A DNA stretch of 64,000 nucleotides from Gerris lacustris (taxonomy: Eukaryota; Arthropoda; Insecta; Hemiptera; Gerridae), in contig OX578284.1 of assembly GCA_951217055.1 (NCBI GenBank), positions 42,807,467 to 42,871,466 of the forward strand, written 5' to 3'. The notes beneath the pieces are model-generated. The model was not told the DNA's origin. It saw only the letters and a program-made list of their open reading frames with translations, and made no database searches. Of this stretch, positions 24,096-35,000 are shown one piece after another (within the stretch, counting starts at the first letter, position 1; each line of letters begins with the position of its first letter). A program made the translations under genes and the position numbers.

Positions 24096-25126
24096 ATAAT
24101 TATCACTAATTATTTGATCCACTAGAAGAAGCATCATTGAGAATAAATATGTATTGTATTGTTACCTCTAAGATGGAACGTACTGCAATCAATAAATTGC
24201 TATAAATAAACAGTTCAAGATCCGTTCTTCCACAAATCATAACTTTAGCAAAATAAAGGTCCTCTGCCTACTGTTTATGAATCACAGCAGTGTATTTTCT
24301 ATGACAGAATCTCTAGCGGCCGCCGAATATTGTCACTTCAACGTTTTTGTTGAGCTTCTTTAATAAAGGGTCATTTGCATAGGTCCTAAACACCTGATTC
24401 TTGCACCACCATGGGCCTATTCTTTCTGTTTCATGTAGCAGATCTTATTTTTCCTTTATCAATATTTATCACTCTTCGACAAACAGAGACATAAGTCAGT
24501 ATGTCCGTTATAACTGTCCATGAGTTGAGTCCTAACTCTTCATTTTGAACTAGTTTATATGTTTCTTTAAAATGTATTCGTTCAGTTTAGCTGATTCTAT
24601 TTTATACTAATTTTGCACGCTTTTTATTTTCTAACGTCTTCACCTTCTTAAACAGTTCTTTCTTAGTACACTTCTAAATGCACTATGTAGTTTTCTTTAA
24701 TCTATTAGGATTTAAAAAAAAAAAAAAACAGATAAAGACATCTAGTTAATTTAGACTATTCTATTAGTCTAGGTAGAATTGTATTTGTTTTTTACTATTT
24801 TCTTGTTTTGACTCTCGCTTGAGGTTTTGTCTATAAGATGATCTCCATGACTGAAGATGTTCGTTGAACCGTATCTAGATGAACCTGCCGAAACCTCTTC
24901 AACTTCTGATGGCTCGAGGTAAAGGTAGGTCGAGCTGAAAACTGAATCAATCTACAAACTCGAGTCACCAAACAACTTTCTTTTTAGTCAAAATATTTGT
25001 CTATGTAAAGAACTAAAGGATATAAAACAGTTCACTAAAAAACTTACGATGTGAGCATTAAAAAATTTAATAAAAGCAACGTGGAATTAAAAGTGTGGAT
25101 GTTTGGGGCTATTTCTAATTCTGTTC
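24096..25126. other. No convincing gene
   Basis: Composition is a little less AT-rich than the flanks. One short frame near 24865-24925 runs up to a GTAAAG, but a stop lies immediately upstream, so I do not call an exon. Confidence 0.4.
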
Positions 25127-26541
25127 TATATGAGCAGGGCCGCAGCTAGGGGGGGGCAGGGGGGGTCTTCTGCCCCGGGCGGCAAAATGTAGGGGGCGGC
25201 AAAATGATTACAGACTTTAAATTTATTTAACTAATTTAAGACCTGTAATATGACACAGTGATGTAGGTGTAGAGGGCGGCATGCGAGCTAGGCAGATGAG
25301 AGTGAGCGATATGAACGCAGTACTGTCAGTGAGTAGATGCCTTCTTAATTCCCTATTGCAAGGTCGGGTCACAGTGTAGTTTTCGCGTAGTCCGTCTCGA
25401 CGATGCGCGCCCTATTCCTACGAACTAAACAGGGCCGGCGCGACCCTAGGGCGCTAGAGCCTGGAGGGGCGCCGCAAGATACTTGCCCACCAATAAGTCA
25501 ATGTTTTTACATAGAAAGATAGATGAATAATTTAAATTAGGAGAGATCTCATTTAAAACTAATAATATAATTATTTTGAAAATAAATTATTATTGCTTAT
25601 GGATCAATAGTCAAGTTAATATTAACATTTAAAACTGGGATTCCCATACTTACATGTTTACGTGGGATACAAACATTGAACTATTTTGTGTTTGTTTATT
25701 TGCATACCTTAATGGTTGTTCGTTTATATACTCAGTTGAGAGTGTATCCCCTAGTTCAGTTGCTGTATAGGACGTTGTGAAGGTATTTCATAATGAATCA
25801 GGAAGAATTAATAGCATAGTATAGCGTTAAAGGTAAAACTTTTTTTTTAGTCTAAAAACCGATTTAGTTAATAAATGTTTTAAAAATTCTGCAGAAACAA
25901 TTTTAAACAAACTGCTTTATTTTTAGCTGAAAAAGCTCTAAAAAAGGCCCAAAATTCACCATTTTGAACCTAATTTTCCAAAATTTTCCGGGGGAGGCCC
26001 CCCGGGCCCCCCTTTGGATTAGGTTCATGTATGACAGAAGAGAGATTAGTAGGACTGGCATCTATTTTAAATGAACTGAACAGGAGTTTATTATTTAAAA
26101 ATGGATTTTAATTTACTAGAGTTTAGTTGTTTCTTTTCGATGTCTCTGATGATTTAAGTCTCTTTTCCATTAAACATCAAAGAGCATCGAAAAAAAATAA
26201 TCAAAACATTTGCAGCCGAAAAGTCAAATTTACATTAATACACTTTTAGTTTTTGGAAGAATTGTTTTATGTATAATGTATAATATTTTCTGGTATATTA
26301 AAAAGATTTTACTTGAATTGTTTCGTTTCTCATTTTCAAATAAAACTTAGTTATCAACTTCAATCATGATTTTATATTTTATCTCAAATATTAATAAATA
26401 TTTCAAGATTTTTCACAAGCTGACTTAGGAGTAGGAGTAATAGTTATTGGCGAATTGCTAGGATAAAGTGGTGGAAGGGGGCGGCAAAAATTAGGGCTTG
26501 CCCCTCCTGGCAAAATATGTAGCTGCGGCCCTGTATATGAG
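25127..26541. mobile_element. Non-autonomous hAT transposon, 1399 bp, 8-bp TSD
   Basis: Element 25135-26533 begins CAGGGCCGCAGCTA and ends with the exact inverse TAGCTGCGGCCCTG. It is flanked by TATATGAG at 25127-25134 and 26534-26541. CAGGG termini with 8-bp duplications are the hallmark of the hAT superfamily. GGGCGGCAAAAT repeats lie just inside both ends. No transposase frame is visible. Further hAT-like termini sit inside: CAGGGCCGGCGCGACC near 25431 and a GGGGGAGGCCCCCCGGG block near 25990, so it may be a mosaic of two elements. Confidence 0.93.
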
Positions 26542-26647
26542 ACATGAGACACTTCGCTCGTGAGTAGGTAGTAGTTAATCTTTTTTACACGGTTTTAATA
26601 AGCTTAATTTGTCTGTTAGCAGGGACATATGGTTTCAGGGACAAATC

Positions 26648-26760
26648 TTGAATTTAACCCACTTGCACTTCATAGAAAGCTGATACTTGCACTTCCTAGA
26701 AAGCTGAAACTTGCAAAGATTATGTATTTCCGATAACAATATAATAACCAGTTATTAGTT
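26648..26760 (+). repeat. Family G dispersed repeat, copy 1
   Basis: Contains CCTAGAAAGCTGAAACTTGC, AGATTATGTATTTCCGATA and CAATATAATAACCAGTTATT, shared with 56838-56950 and 57022-57100. A partial internal duplication (CTTGCACTTC...TAGAAAGCTGA) precedes it. Confidence 0.65.
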
Positions 26761-27109
26761 ATACAAAATCGTACTTTTAAAATGGAAATAATGTCAATAT
26801 ACAGTATTATTATTACATGCTAAGTGATGTTAGAATTGATTACAAGATGTTAAACGAAGACTAAACAAGGAGCAAATGATATTATATTTTTTTAAAAAAG
26901 TTAACTCATGATTTTATTATGAGTACACTAAAAAGAAGATTTATTTTAACAAAAAAAGTGTGTATGTGACTAAAAATAAATTTGAGGGGCTCTTCCTTTA
27001 CAACATCAAAACCCCAAAAAACGGTTGCATTAAATTCTATGACACCCTGCTTGGAATTCAAAATCCTAACAAATGACAAAAAATTACATTTTAAGAATAA
27101 TTTCAATTT

Positions 27110-27180
27110 GGAGACATAACATTTCTCTTCGTTCTTTAAAATAATCCCAATGCTCTCTCCGGTAAGCTCAGAAGCAATAA
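27110..27180 (+). repeat. Family A tail fragment
   Basis: GGAGACATAACATTTCTCTT through CGGTAAGCTCAGAAGCAAT matches the 3' end of family A only; the rest is absent. Confidence 0.6.
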
Positions 27181-27239
27181 CTAATTGTAATAAAAAATTA
27201 TCTACACTTAAATGTTTATTCGTTGAACGAGCATAAGTG

Positions 27240-27480
27240 AGTTTTTCATTTCAGAGATAAGATTTTAAAAGTTTGTGTTTTCGTCTAATGATAACTGGCG
27301 TCATAATTTACCGATTTGGATAAAACATGGCGTACAGGTGAGTCTAAGCATTTGTATCAACAGTATAGTTTTCAGAAATATCGCACTTAATATTTTTAAT
27401 ATAAAATTCAAACTTTTAAGTTTTAGGTAGTATTCATCCTACGGAATGATTAAATTTTACTTTAAATCAAATTATAATTA
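27240..27480 (+). repeat. Possible degenerate family F fragment
   Basis: GATAACTGGCGTCATAATTT with a GGCGTACAGGTGAG block resembles the centre of family F (CGGCACACAGGTTCATC). Weak, highly diverged. Confidence 0.3.
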
Positions 27481-27546
27481 TCATTAACTACGGGAGACAT
27501 ACAGAGAAAAATAGACGATTCTAAATAGACATAGAGAGATTCTAAA

Positions 27547-28397
27547 TAGCTATAAAAAAATAGACTGCCCATTGGTGTGGCCCATTGGGGGGCACATAGC
27601 TTCCTCACATACTATCATGTACTCTATTGATTTTATGCTTTAAAAGCCGTATTGTCTAATTTGTTTAATTGTGTTATAATCTTTTAAAACCGTTTTGATT
27701 TCTTACATTTTATTAAAGTATCAATTTAGCCAAATTTAAAGAGCGCAGACGGTTGAAATTAATCTGGGGCTATCTGCGGTTACTTTCGACAAACAATAAA
27801 AGTTTCATACAAATCAGGTAAGTAATTTTGATACTATAGGTGTAAATAAAAGAGCGCTGAAGGTTGAAACTTATATGGAACCAACAATGAGCTAATTATG
27901 ATCTACCATATAAATTTCATTAAAATCAGACGTGTGGTTTTTAAGATATTTTGGTTCGCAAAAATTGAGCGAAGATTGAGAGCTGAGATGGTTTGGACAT
28001 ATCATGAGAATGAATGGACAAAGATAGATACCCAAAACAAAGCTGCGAAGCCAGGCCAGAAGGAAGAAGACCACGAGGTAGAAAAAGAATTGCATGGGAG
28101 GATAACTACCCAAGACAATACTCCAAAAGCGTGGTGTGCCCTGGATTTAAGCTAGAAGGTTGGCTCAAGATCGCAGCGCTTGGAAAACTCTTTGTAAACC
28201 CCCAACACCTTTAGGAAGAAGAGGACGCGAGTAAGTAAGTAAAAATTGAGCGACAGATTGACAGACACAGATAGAACCAAAAATGTTCCCTGCTGTCCGA
28301 AACGGAATTTTTAAAATCGGAGACATAAAATATTTTCGTTCTTCAGAACGATCACCTATAGCTTCCGTTACCTTCGGTAAGCTCGGAAGAAATTTAT
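27547..28397 (+). mobile_element. Family A dispersed repeat, copy 3, split by a LINE
   Basis: Left part 27547-27972 carries the ATAGACTGCCCATTGGTGTG head and TTGGTTCGCAAAAATTGAGC; the right part resumes at 28241 with AAAAATTGAGCGACAG and runs to CGGTAAGCTCGGAAGAAAT. Joining across the insertion gives the contiguous order seen in copy 2, confirming the insertion. Confidence 0.88.
27973..28240 (+). pseudogene. 5'-truncated LINE, reverse-transcriptase C-terminal tail
   Basis: The segment translates, with stops and a frameshift, into the C-terminal region typical of LINE polyproteins: LRWFGHIMRMNGQR, then GRRPRGRKRIAWED, then AQDRSAWKTLCKPPTPLGRR. It ends in a short (GTAA)n tail at about 28231-28242. 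A 13-bp target-site duplication AAAAATTGAGCGA lies at 27960-27972 and 28241-28253, within a family A copy. The 3' tail, 5' truncation and duplication together show target-primed retrotransposition on the plus strand. Only about 75 codons remain, with in-frame stops, so it is a dead copy. Clade assignment is uncertain, since the tail is shared by several LINE groups. Confidence 0.9.
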
Positions 28398-29079
<682 letters not shown>

Positions 29080-29308
29080 GATCCACGTATAAACGAGTCC
29101 AATTAACTCCGGAAAGAAATTTAAAATAAAGAAAAGAAAATAAATTAAGCAAATTCCCTCACATAAACGTACTGGAAAGAAAAGAATAACAAGAATTCAA
29201 AACTTAAAAAAATATTTCATAAAACAACTTTTATCAACAATTATTAACAAAAGTTTATGTTTTTCATTTTGACTTTTTTTAACTTTAAACTGTAAAAAAA
29301 AGTCTTAA

Positions 29309-29830
29309 TCTACGATTTACACGAAATATAAACATTACATCTCTGTTTTGACGCATAGAAAATTATTCTTTTCCTAGCTGTATTCATTGCGCATTCGCGG
29401 TCATAATGAGGTGAAGAATTCCTCTTTTTTTCGCCCTAGGTCGGAAAAATTTGGTCGATTAGCGAATTTGTTTACATTCTATGTTCATACATTGCTGTTT
29501 TTTTAATTAAAATAACTGTTTATATCGAGTTTTTAGAGAAACAGTTAGTGATTTAAGTGATTATGAAGAAAATGAGGAGAATTATACGCCTTCCGAAATA
29601 ATTAATTCGGCACAAAATACAACTAATGAATTAATTTCACCTTAATCGAAAGAGAAATACTTACATATAGGAAGTTTATTAAATTTTGTTTTTCTGTATT
29701 TATTATTAAAATCCAACAATCGTAGATAAAGTACTCGTGCGAAAACTGCATCTTGCTTTGCTCGTGTGGTTTTACTACCCTCGCTTTCATGCAAAATGCT
29801 ACTTTCCACACTAGACGCCTAATGTACTAT
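29309..29830 (+). mobile_element. Crypton-derived non-autonomous element, copy 1 (family H)
   Basis: Matches both halves of the dimer at 59.5-60.6 kb from CGAAATATAAACATT to TAATGTACTATT. A translation near 29555-29660 gives DYEENEENYTPSEIINSAQN followed by ELISP, a stop and SKEKY. This is the N-terminal leader of insect KIAA1958-like tyrosine-recombinase proteins as I recall them (SKEKYELAY), which are Crypton-related. The recombinase domain itself is absent; the sequence jumps to 3' material encoding nothing. A GAAGAATTCCTC hairpin arm is conserved. Identification rests on recall of the protein family. Confidence 0.65.
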
Positions 29831-29869
29831 TTTGATCCAGAGTTTTCCATTTGTTTGTTGTTTCAAGTT

Positions 29870-30392
29870 TTCGTGGTTACATTTAACTATTATTGAACAT
29901 TATATTAAAAATTCCCATAAAAATAACTCCCCTCCGGCAGGAAATTGAACCCAGTTTCTTTACGTCCACGTTTAGAGCTTTAATATTTATTATTATTATT
30001 TTCTCAGGAACTAGATTTTTTCCGGGAAACGGAAAAATCTAAAAAAAAAAGTCTATGATTAGATTTCCATTTAAATTGACTACTCTAGAGAGCTGATTCA
30101 AAATCATTAGAACCGTTCTTAAGAAATAAGAGTTTTTGGTGAATAGCACCCCCAAATTTGGGGCTATAATTCATTTCTCGATTTTGCACCGGGATATAAT
30201 TTTTCTGAACATGTAAGACAAATTCTATCGAAATCGGCCCATTAGACTCCATGCTTGTGCACAGCGATTTTTTTTTTAAACTTCTTTTTTGGACTCAGGG
30301 GATCTCAAAACGTGTAAACCAACAACAAATTTTATCCAATATCAATCTTTTTCTTTATATATACTGCATATATGTGAGAAAGTAAATATTAA
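29870..30392 (-). mobile_element. Family E dispersed repeat, copy 4
   Basis: Reverse-strand copy. The hairpin end TTACTTTCTCACATATATG is near 30385 and the other end near 29880 has CTATTATTGAACATT. GAAATTGAACCC at 29940-29952 is the diverged B-box-like motif; GGAACTAGATTTTTTCCGGG and GGGGCTATAATTCATTTCTC match copy 6. Confidence 0.75.
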
Positions 30393-31400
30393 CTTTCCAT
30401 TATTTATTATAAGTATATTTTATTGAAATTTATTATTTACATTTTGTGAATAAATGACTTAAATTAGACAGGTCCTTTTTATAAATTTTAATTTTAATAA
30501 TATTTAAACGTCACTTAATATTGAATATGAGTTTTAATGGATTATAATTAATGGATGTAAATTAAAATGGATATTAATGATTATACAGAAATAATTTGAT
30601 TGTTGGTTTTTTGATGGTTAAAGTTGTTTATTTATATATGTATTTAAAAAAATATGAATGTTATTGTAACTTAGGTACAATACCGTTGCCATCCAAATAA
30701 ATGAAAACTTAATGAAAGAAGAAATTTATTATCTATCGTTTTAAGTGAAATTTATACTACTTATTATTATAAATTATTGCTGGGAGCCAATAATCCCTCC
30801 TTTTCCAACAAATTGACTTAGAAATTTATAAAGGAAAAGCGCGATTTTCTAATAAAATAGTCTGCCGATTTATGTGGCACATTGTTTCTTCAGTTCCTAT
30901 ATTTGATTTATTTTATTTTTTTGTAATCGACCTAATTTAAATAGTGGACAGATAAATAGACAAAACCAAATGGTGTAATTATTCAGAGGGTTAATTCTTT
31001 AAGTAAATAAATTAATTATTTTTAGGAAGTAATTTATCATTTTGTATAAAAAAATATATTGATATATTACTATAAAAGTATATAATAACAGAATGATTTA
31101 AAATCCCAAATTAAAGATTAGTAAACAGTTCCCTAGTTTAGAATCATAAATCAATAATGAATTATCTTGATATAAAATAAATTTGTAAGATACATTTTTA
31201 TTAAATCAATTTTTTACGATGTATAATTTTACGTTGGTTTCCTGATGAAGAAAGTTAGAACCATGTTAAAAACGATAGAAAGCCATGGAGTAATATTGTT
31301 GGCAATATTCTCTACCAATGGGATTATTAGGATTTAAAAGTCAAGTACGTTAGCATCCGCGGTTGGGATCATAACGAAACTCCCTGTAATGAACACGTCT
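30393..31400. other. AT-rich; family A head fragment at 30855-30892
   Basis: AATAGTCTGCCGATTTATGT followed by GGCACATTG resembles the first 40 bp of family A. The rest shows nothing recognisable. Confidence 0.45.
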
Positions 31401-31407
31401 TGGTTGG

Positions 31408-32560
31408 GTGTAACCAGTATGGGGGAGAACCATGTCCCTAAAAACGACATTAATCATAGGAAATTCACCCAGTATAGGAACATCTTCAGGGGAAAACATG
31501 TTGTCCCTTAACACAACATTACTAATAGGAAATAAACCTAGTATGGGAGCATCTTTAGGGGAGAACCATGGCCCTAAACACAACAATACTAATGATTAAT
31601 TCGCCTAGTATGGGAGCATCTTTAGGGGAGAACCATGGCCCTAAACACAACATTACTAATAATGATTAATTCACCCAGTATGGGAGCTTCTTCAGGAGAG
31701 AACCATGTCCCTAAACACAACATTACTAATAGGAAATAAACCTAGTATGGGAACATCTTCAGGAGAGAACCATGGCCCTAAACACAACATTAGCAGTAGG
31801 AAAAAACCTAGTATGGGAACATCTTTAGGGGAGAACCATGGCCCTTAACACAACATTACTAATAGGAAATAAACCTAGTATGGGAGCATCTTCAGGAGAG
31901 AACCATGGCCCTAAACACAACATTACTAATAGGAAATAAACCTAGTATGGGAGCATCTTCAGGAGAGAACCATGGCCCTAAACACAACATTAGCAGTAGG
32001 AAATAAACCTAGTATGGGAACATCTTTAGGGGAGAACCATGGCCCTTAACACAACATTACTAATAGGAAATAAACCTAGTATGGGAGCATCTTCAGGAGA
32101 GAACCATGTCCCTAAACACAACATTACTAATAGGAAATAAACCTAGTATGGGAGCATCTTCAGGAGAGAACCATGTCCCTAAACACAACATTACTAATAG
32201 GAAATAAACCTAGTATGGGAACATCTTCAGGAGAGAACCATGACCCTAAACACAACATTAGCAGCAGGAAATAAACCTAGTATGGGAACATCTTTAGGGG
32301 AGAACCATGTCCCTAAACACAACATTACTAATAGGAAATAAACCTAGTATGGGAGCATCTTCAGGAGAGAACCATGGCCCTAAACACAACATTACTAATA
32401 GGAAATAAACCTAGTATGGGAGCATCTTCAGGAGAGAACCATGTCCCTAAACACAACATTACTAATAGGAAATAAACCTAGTATGTGGGAATCTTCAGGA
32501 AAGAACAATGGCCCCCAGGAGAAATGCACCCAGGATAGGGACATTTTTAGAAGACGTCAT
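31408..32560. repeat. 67-bp minisatellite, about 17 copies
   Basis: Units contain CCTAGTATGGGAGCATCTTC, AGGAGAGAACCATGGCCCTA and AACACAACATTACTAATAGG followed by AAATAAA; 67 bp in the central block, degenerate at both ends. Variant positions (GGGG/GGAG, TTAC/TTAGCAG) recur in alternating units, suggesting amplification of higher-order blocks. A frame of 78 codons on the minus strand is a by-product. Confidence 0.96.
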
Positions 32561-33067
32561 GTTCCTAATCATCATAGTTTTTGCACTCAATTTGTATCCT
32601 TTCCCATTATTCGGAATCCAATAATCAAATAAGAAAATATAATAATAAACAAACCGACAATATCGACATTATATCTTGCAAAATATCTTCTTTTGTTTAG
32701 CCATTTAAGGAGACCACGTAAAATCGATCTGAACCGATATGAGTTATAGGTATTCTGTGAATTTGTGTAATTCGTCATACACTACTATTGTTTAATATTA
32801 TAAAAGATTAGAAACAAATTTACAAAATTGATTTTAATTTCCATTCAAGCTTATAAAATATATTTTGCTTTAGACCCTTAAGAGGACTACGTAAAATAAT
32901 ATAATTTGGATTTTGTTTAAAAACCTATTCTTGATTACATCTACTATTGCCTTTATTGCTCATTAGTAATATTGTCTTTTTTGCTCTTCTCGTAAAAACT
33001 TAGTAATTTATAATACCTTTATAACTTAAATTTAGGAGAATATAATAAAATTTTATAAAATATGTAC
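32561..33067 (-). other. Putative start of intron 1 and AT-rich flank
   Basis: Lies 3' (on the minus strand) of the secreted-protein exon and begins with its splice donor. No second exon could be identified. Confidence 0.4.
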
Positions 33068-33821
33068 CTTCTGATTCTTCATCACCGCTTTCTTCTTCTG
33101 AAATTTCTTCTTCCTCCTCGTCTTCTTCCTCTTCGTCATTTTCTGCGCTCTGGATGTCATCTGACGGATGAGAATGAGAAGCTCTCGTTGTGGTATGCTG
33201 ACCGGCCAACTTGTAAAGGACTTTTTGATCTTCAATAGACTTTAAGTTACCATGAGGCGAGGCGACAACCGACAGTTCATCAGGGTAGGATGTCGGTGAA
33301 GGGATAAATCCACGTGATCTGGCACTCGACCTAGCTGAATTCGACTGAGCTTCAGAATTATTATTGAAAAGTGATGATGATGATGGCAAAACGGTTGAAT
33401 TAAGATGAGAAGGAGCTATTTGTGGATGAAAACTTGGTGACGGTGGAACTATTGGTTTCCTTGAAAAATCAGAAGCTGTAAAGCCCGAAGATGTCGAAGC
33501 TACTTGCTGATGACTTCTATAATTAGATGAAGGTACTACTTGTGATATGTGACTACTATAACTTAATGAAGATGGTGAAGCTTTTGATTGACGACCGACA
33601 TAACCAGGTGATGGTACAAATCCTCCGTCGTTATTCTTGTTTATTTCCCTTACCAATTCGGTCTCGACAAAACCTCCACTTCTTCCGACATTTTCAAATC
33701 CGGCTAAGGTCCTACCCAATCTTAAAGAGTCGCTTGTTATTCTGCTGAAGTCAGAAGACGCGTACGACGTACAGACGACGAACACGTAAGTTACGATCGC
33801 GATACCCGTAATCCTGGCCAT
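33068..33821 (-). CDS. First coding exon of an unrecognised secreted Ser/Pro-rich protein with acidic tail
   Basis: The exon encodes 251 residues plus one base of the next codon (phase 1), then GTACAT at 33067-33062 serves as splice donor (AAG|GTACAT). Reading on past the donor gives only AT-rich intron-like sequence and a stop at 33000. I chose the ATG at 33821 rather than the in-frame ATG at 33878, because it has a strong context (AACC ATGG) and opens a classic signal peptide, MARITGIAIVTYVFVVCTSY, with cleavage likely after residue 21-23. The mature part is rich in Ser, Pro and Asn, with N-glycosylation sequons at about residues 141 and 154-155. SDFSR occurs twice (23-27, 117-121), as does GF(V/I)PSP (67-72, 171-176). 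The tail from about 228 to 251 is almost all Glu/Asp. I do not recognise the family. Low AT content relative to the flanks and the many Ser codons kept in frame support a real gene; it is only a 5' fragment. Downstream exons are not found. Confidence 0.75.
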
Positions 33822-34010
33822 GGTTGTTGAGAGACTGTGACTTGCTCTACGATCGTCTATCCCTTCTTTCCTTTCCACCAGGACCTCTTCACCGCACCAC
33901 GTCCCCCACCTTCAACCATCATCACCCAGGATTCAGGACCCTCCTACGTACACACCCTCCTACTCTTTCACACCAAAAAATATCCTTTTTCAACTCGATC
34001 AAAGGGAAAA
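33822..34010 (-). promoter_or_regulatory. Probable 5' UTR / promoter side of the secreted-protein gene
   Basis: A more GC-rich block directly upstream of the ATG, with CT-rich stretches on the plus strand. An initiator-like CACAGTC lies near 33835 on the minus strand, but no clear TATA box at the right distance was seen. The transcription start cannot be fixed from sequence. Confidence 0.3.
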
Positions 34011-35000
34011 AATTTCACTTTTCACTGACCATTCACCAAAAATCCTATATCCTTGATAATTCAGAATAACAAACTGATCCTACTCAACGATTCTAAAAGA
34101 GACAATTTTTTATAAAAAAAAAAAAAAATAAATAAATAATAAATCTTACGTTTCAGGAACTACCTTTTCCCCTAAATCCCGACTTAGACTGATCCAACTT
34201 TCACACATTAATTTTATTTATTAAAAAGAAAAAAAAAACATATCAAACAACTTATCAAAATGTAAAAATCCTTCACAGGCAAATTTTAAAATATTAAGAA
34301 TGTTTCTAACATAGATATATTTTAATTATATTCATAAATTTCCCATTAAATTCCGGTTTTGGGTAGATATTTTGCAAGATGATTTATATTCTGGGTTCCT
34401 TTATCTTCTCAAAATCTCACCCACATCCATACATAATTTCTAGTACAATTTTTGTCTAAGAAAATATCAAATTAATAAAATATACATATGAAATAACATT
34501 TAATTTAATAAAAACAGTAGATATAAATAAACAGAAGAAGATGATGAAGAATGTGTTAACTATTAACCTATTTTTATCTCCCTCAACACGAACTTTCATG
34601 AAATAAGTTTTTTCCTATTTGTTAAGTTGGAAATATTAATTTTTGGTTAGTTTTTCTATTTTTTTTTTTTTTTTTTTTTTTATTTTTTTTTCGATAATTT
34701 ATGAAAGCATCTTTATAATCAAATATCTCTGTTATATTATTTATTTTTTTGGAACTATTATCAAAATAGCTTCTGCTTTTAAATTGTATTCTACAAAATT
34801 ATAAGAATATGTAATAGTGAAACAAATCCTTTTTTTAACTTGACGATTTATTTACTCTGTCAATATTCTAAAATAAAACAATTTTTAGAATGATTTGCTC
34901 TCTCATTTTAACCATTGTCAAGCCACACTAAAGCTAATGTTTCAATTCCAGAATCAAAATGGACTTCCATGTTACTTTATTTTAAATAATACATATATAT
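34011..35000. other. AT-rich; poly(A) and poly(T) runs
   Basis: An A-rich tract near 34117 and a T tract near 34662-34690. No gene recognised. Confidence 0.5.

Noticed and set aside
24865..24925. Short exon candidate MFVEPYLDEPAETSSTSDGS followed by GTAAAG
   Set aside because: A stop codon precedes it almost immediately, no good acceptor was seen, and it is only about 20 codons.
28014..28214. 66-codon plus-strand frame as a gene
   Set aside because: It is one of several shifted frames of the truncated LINE tail between target-site duplications.
33000..33067. Extension of the secreted protein frame to the stop at 33000
   Set aside because: The last residues (TYFIKFYYILLNLSYKG) are AT-driven, unlike the rest, and follow a plausible splice donor.
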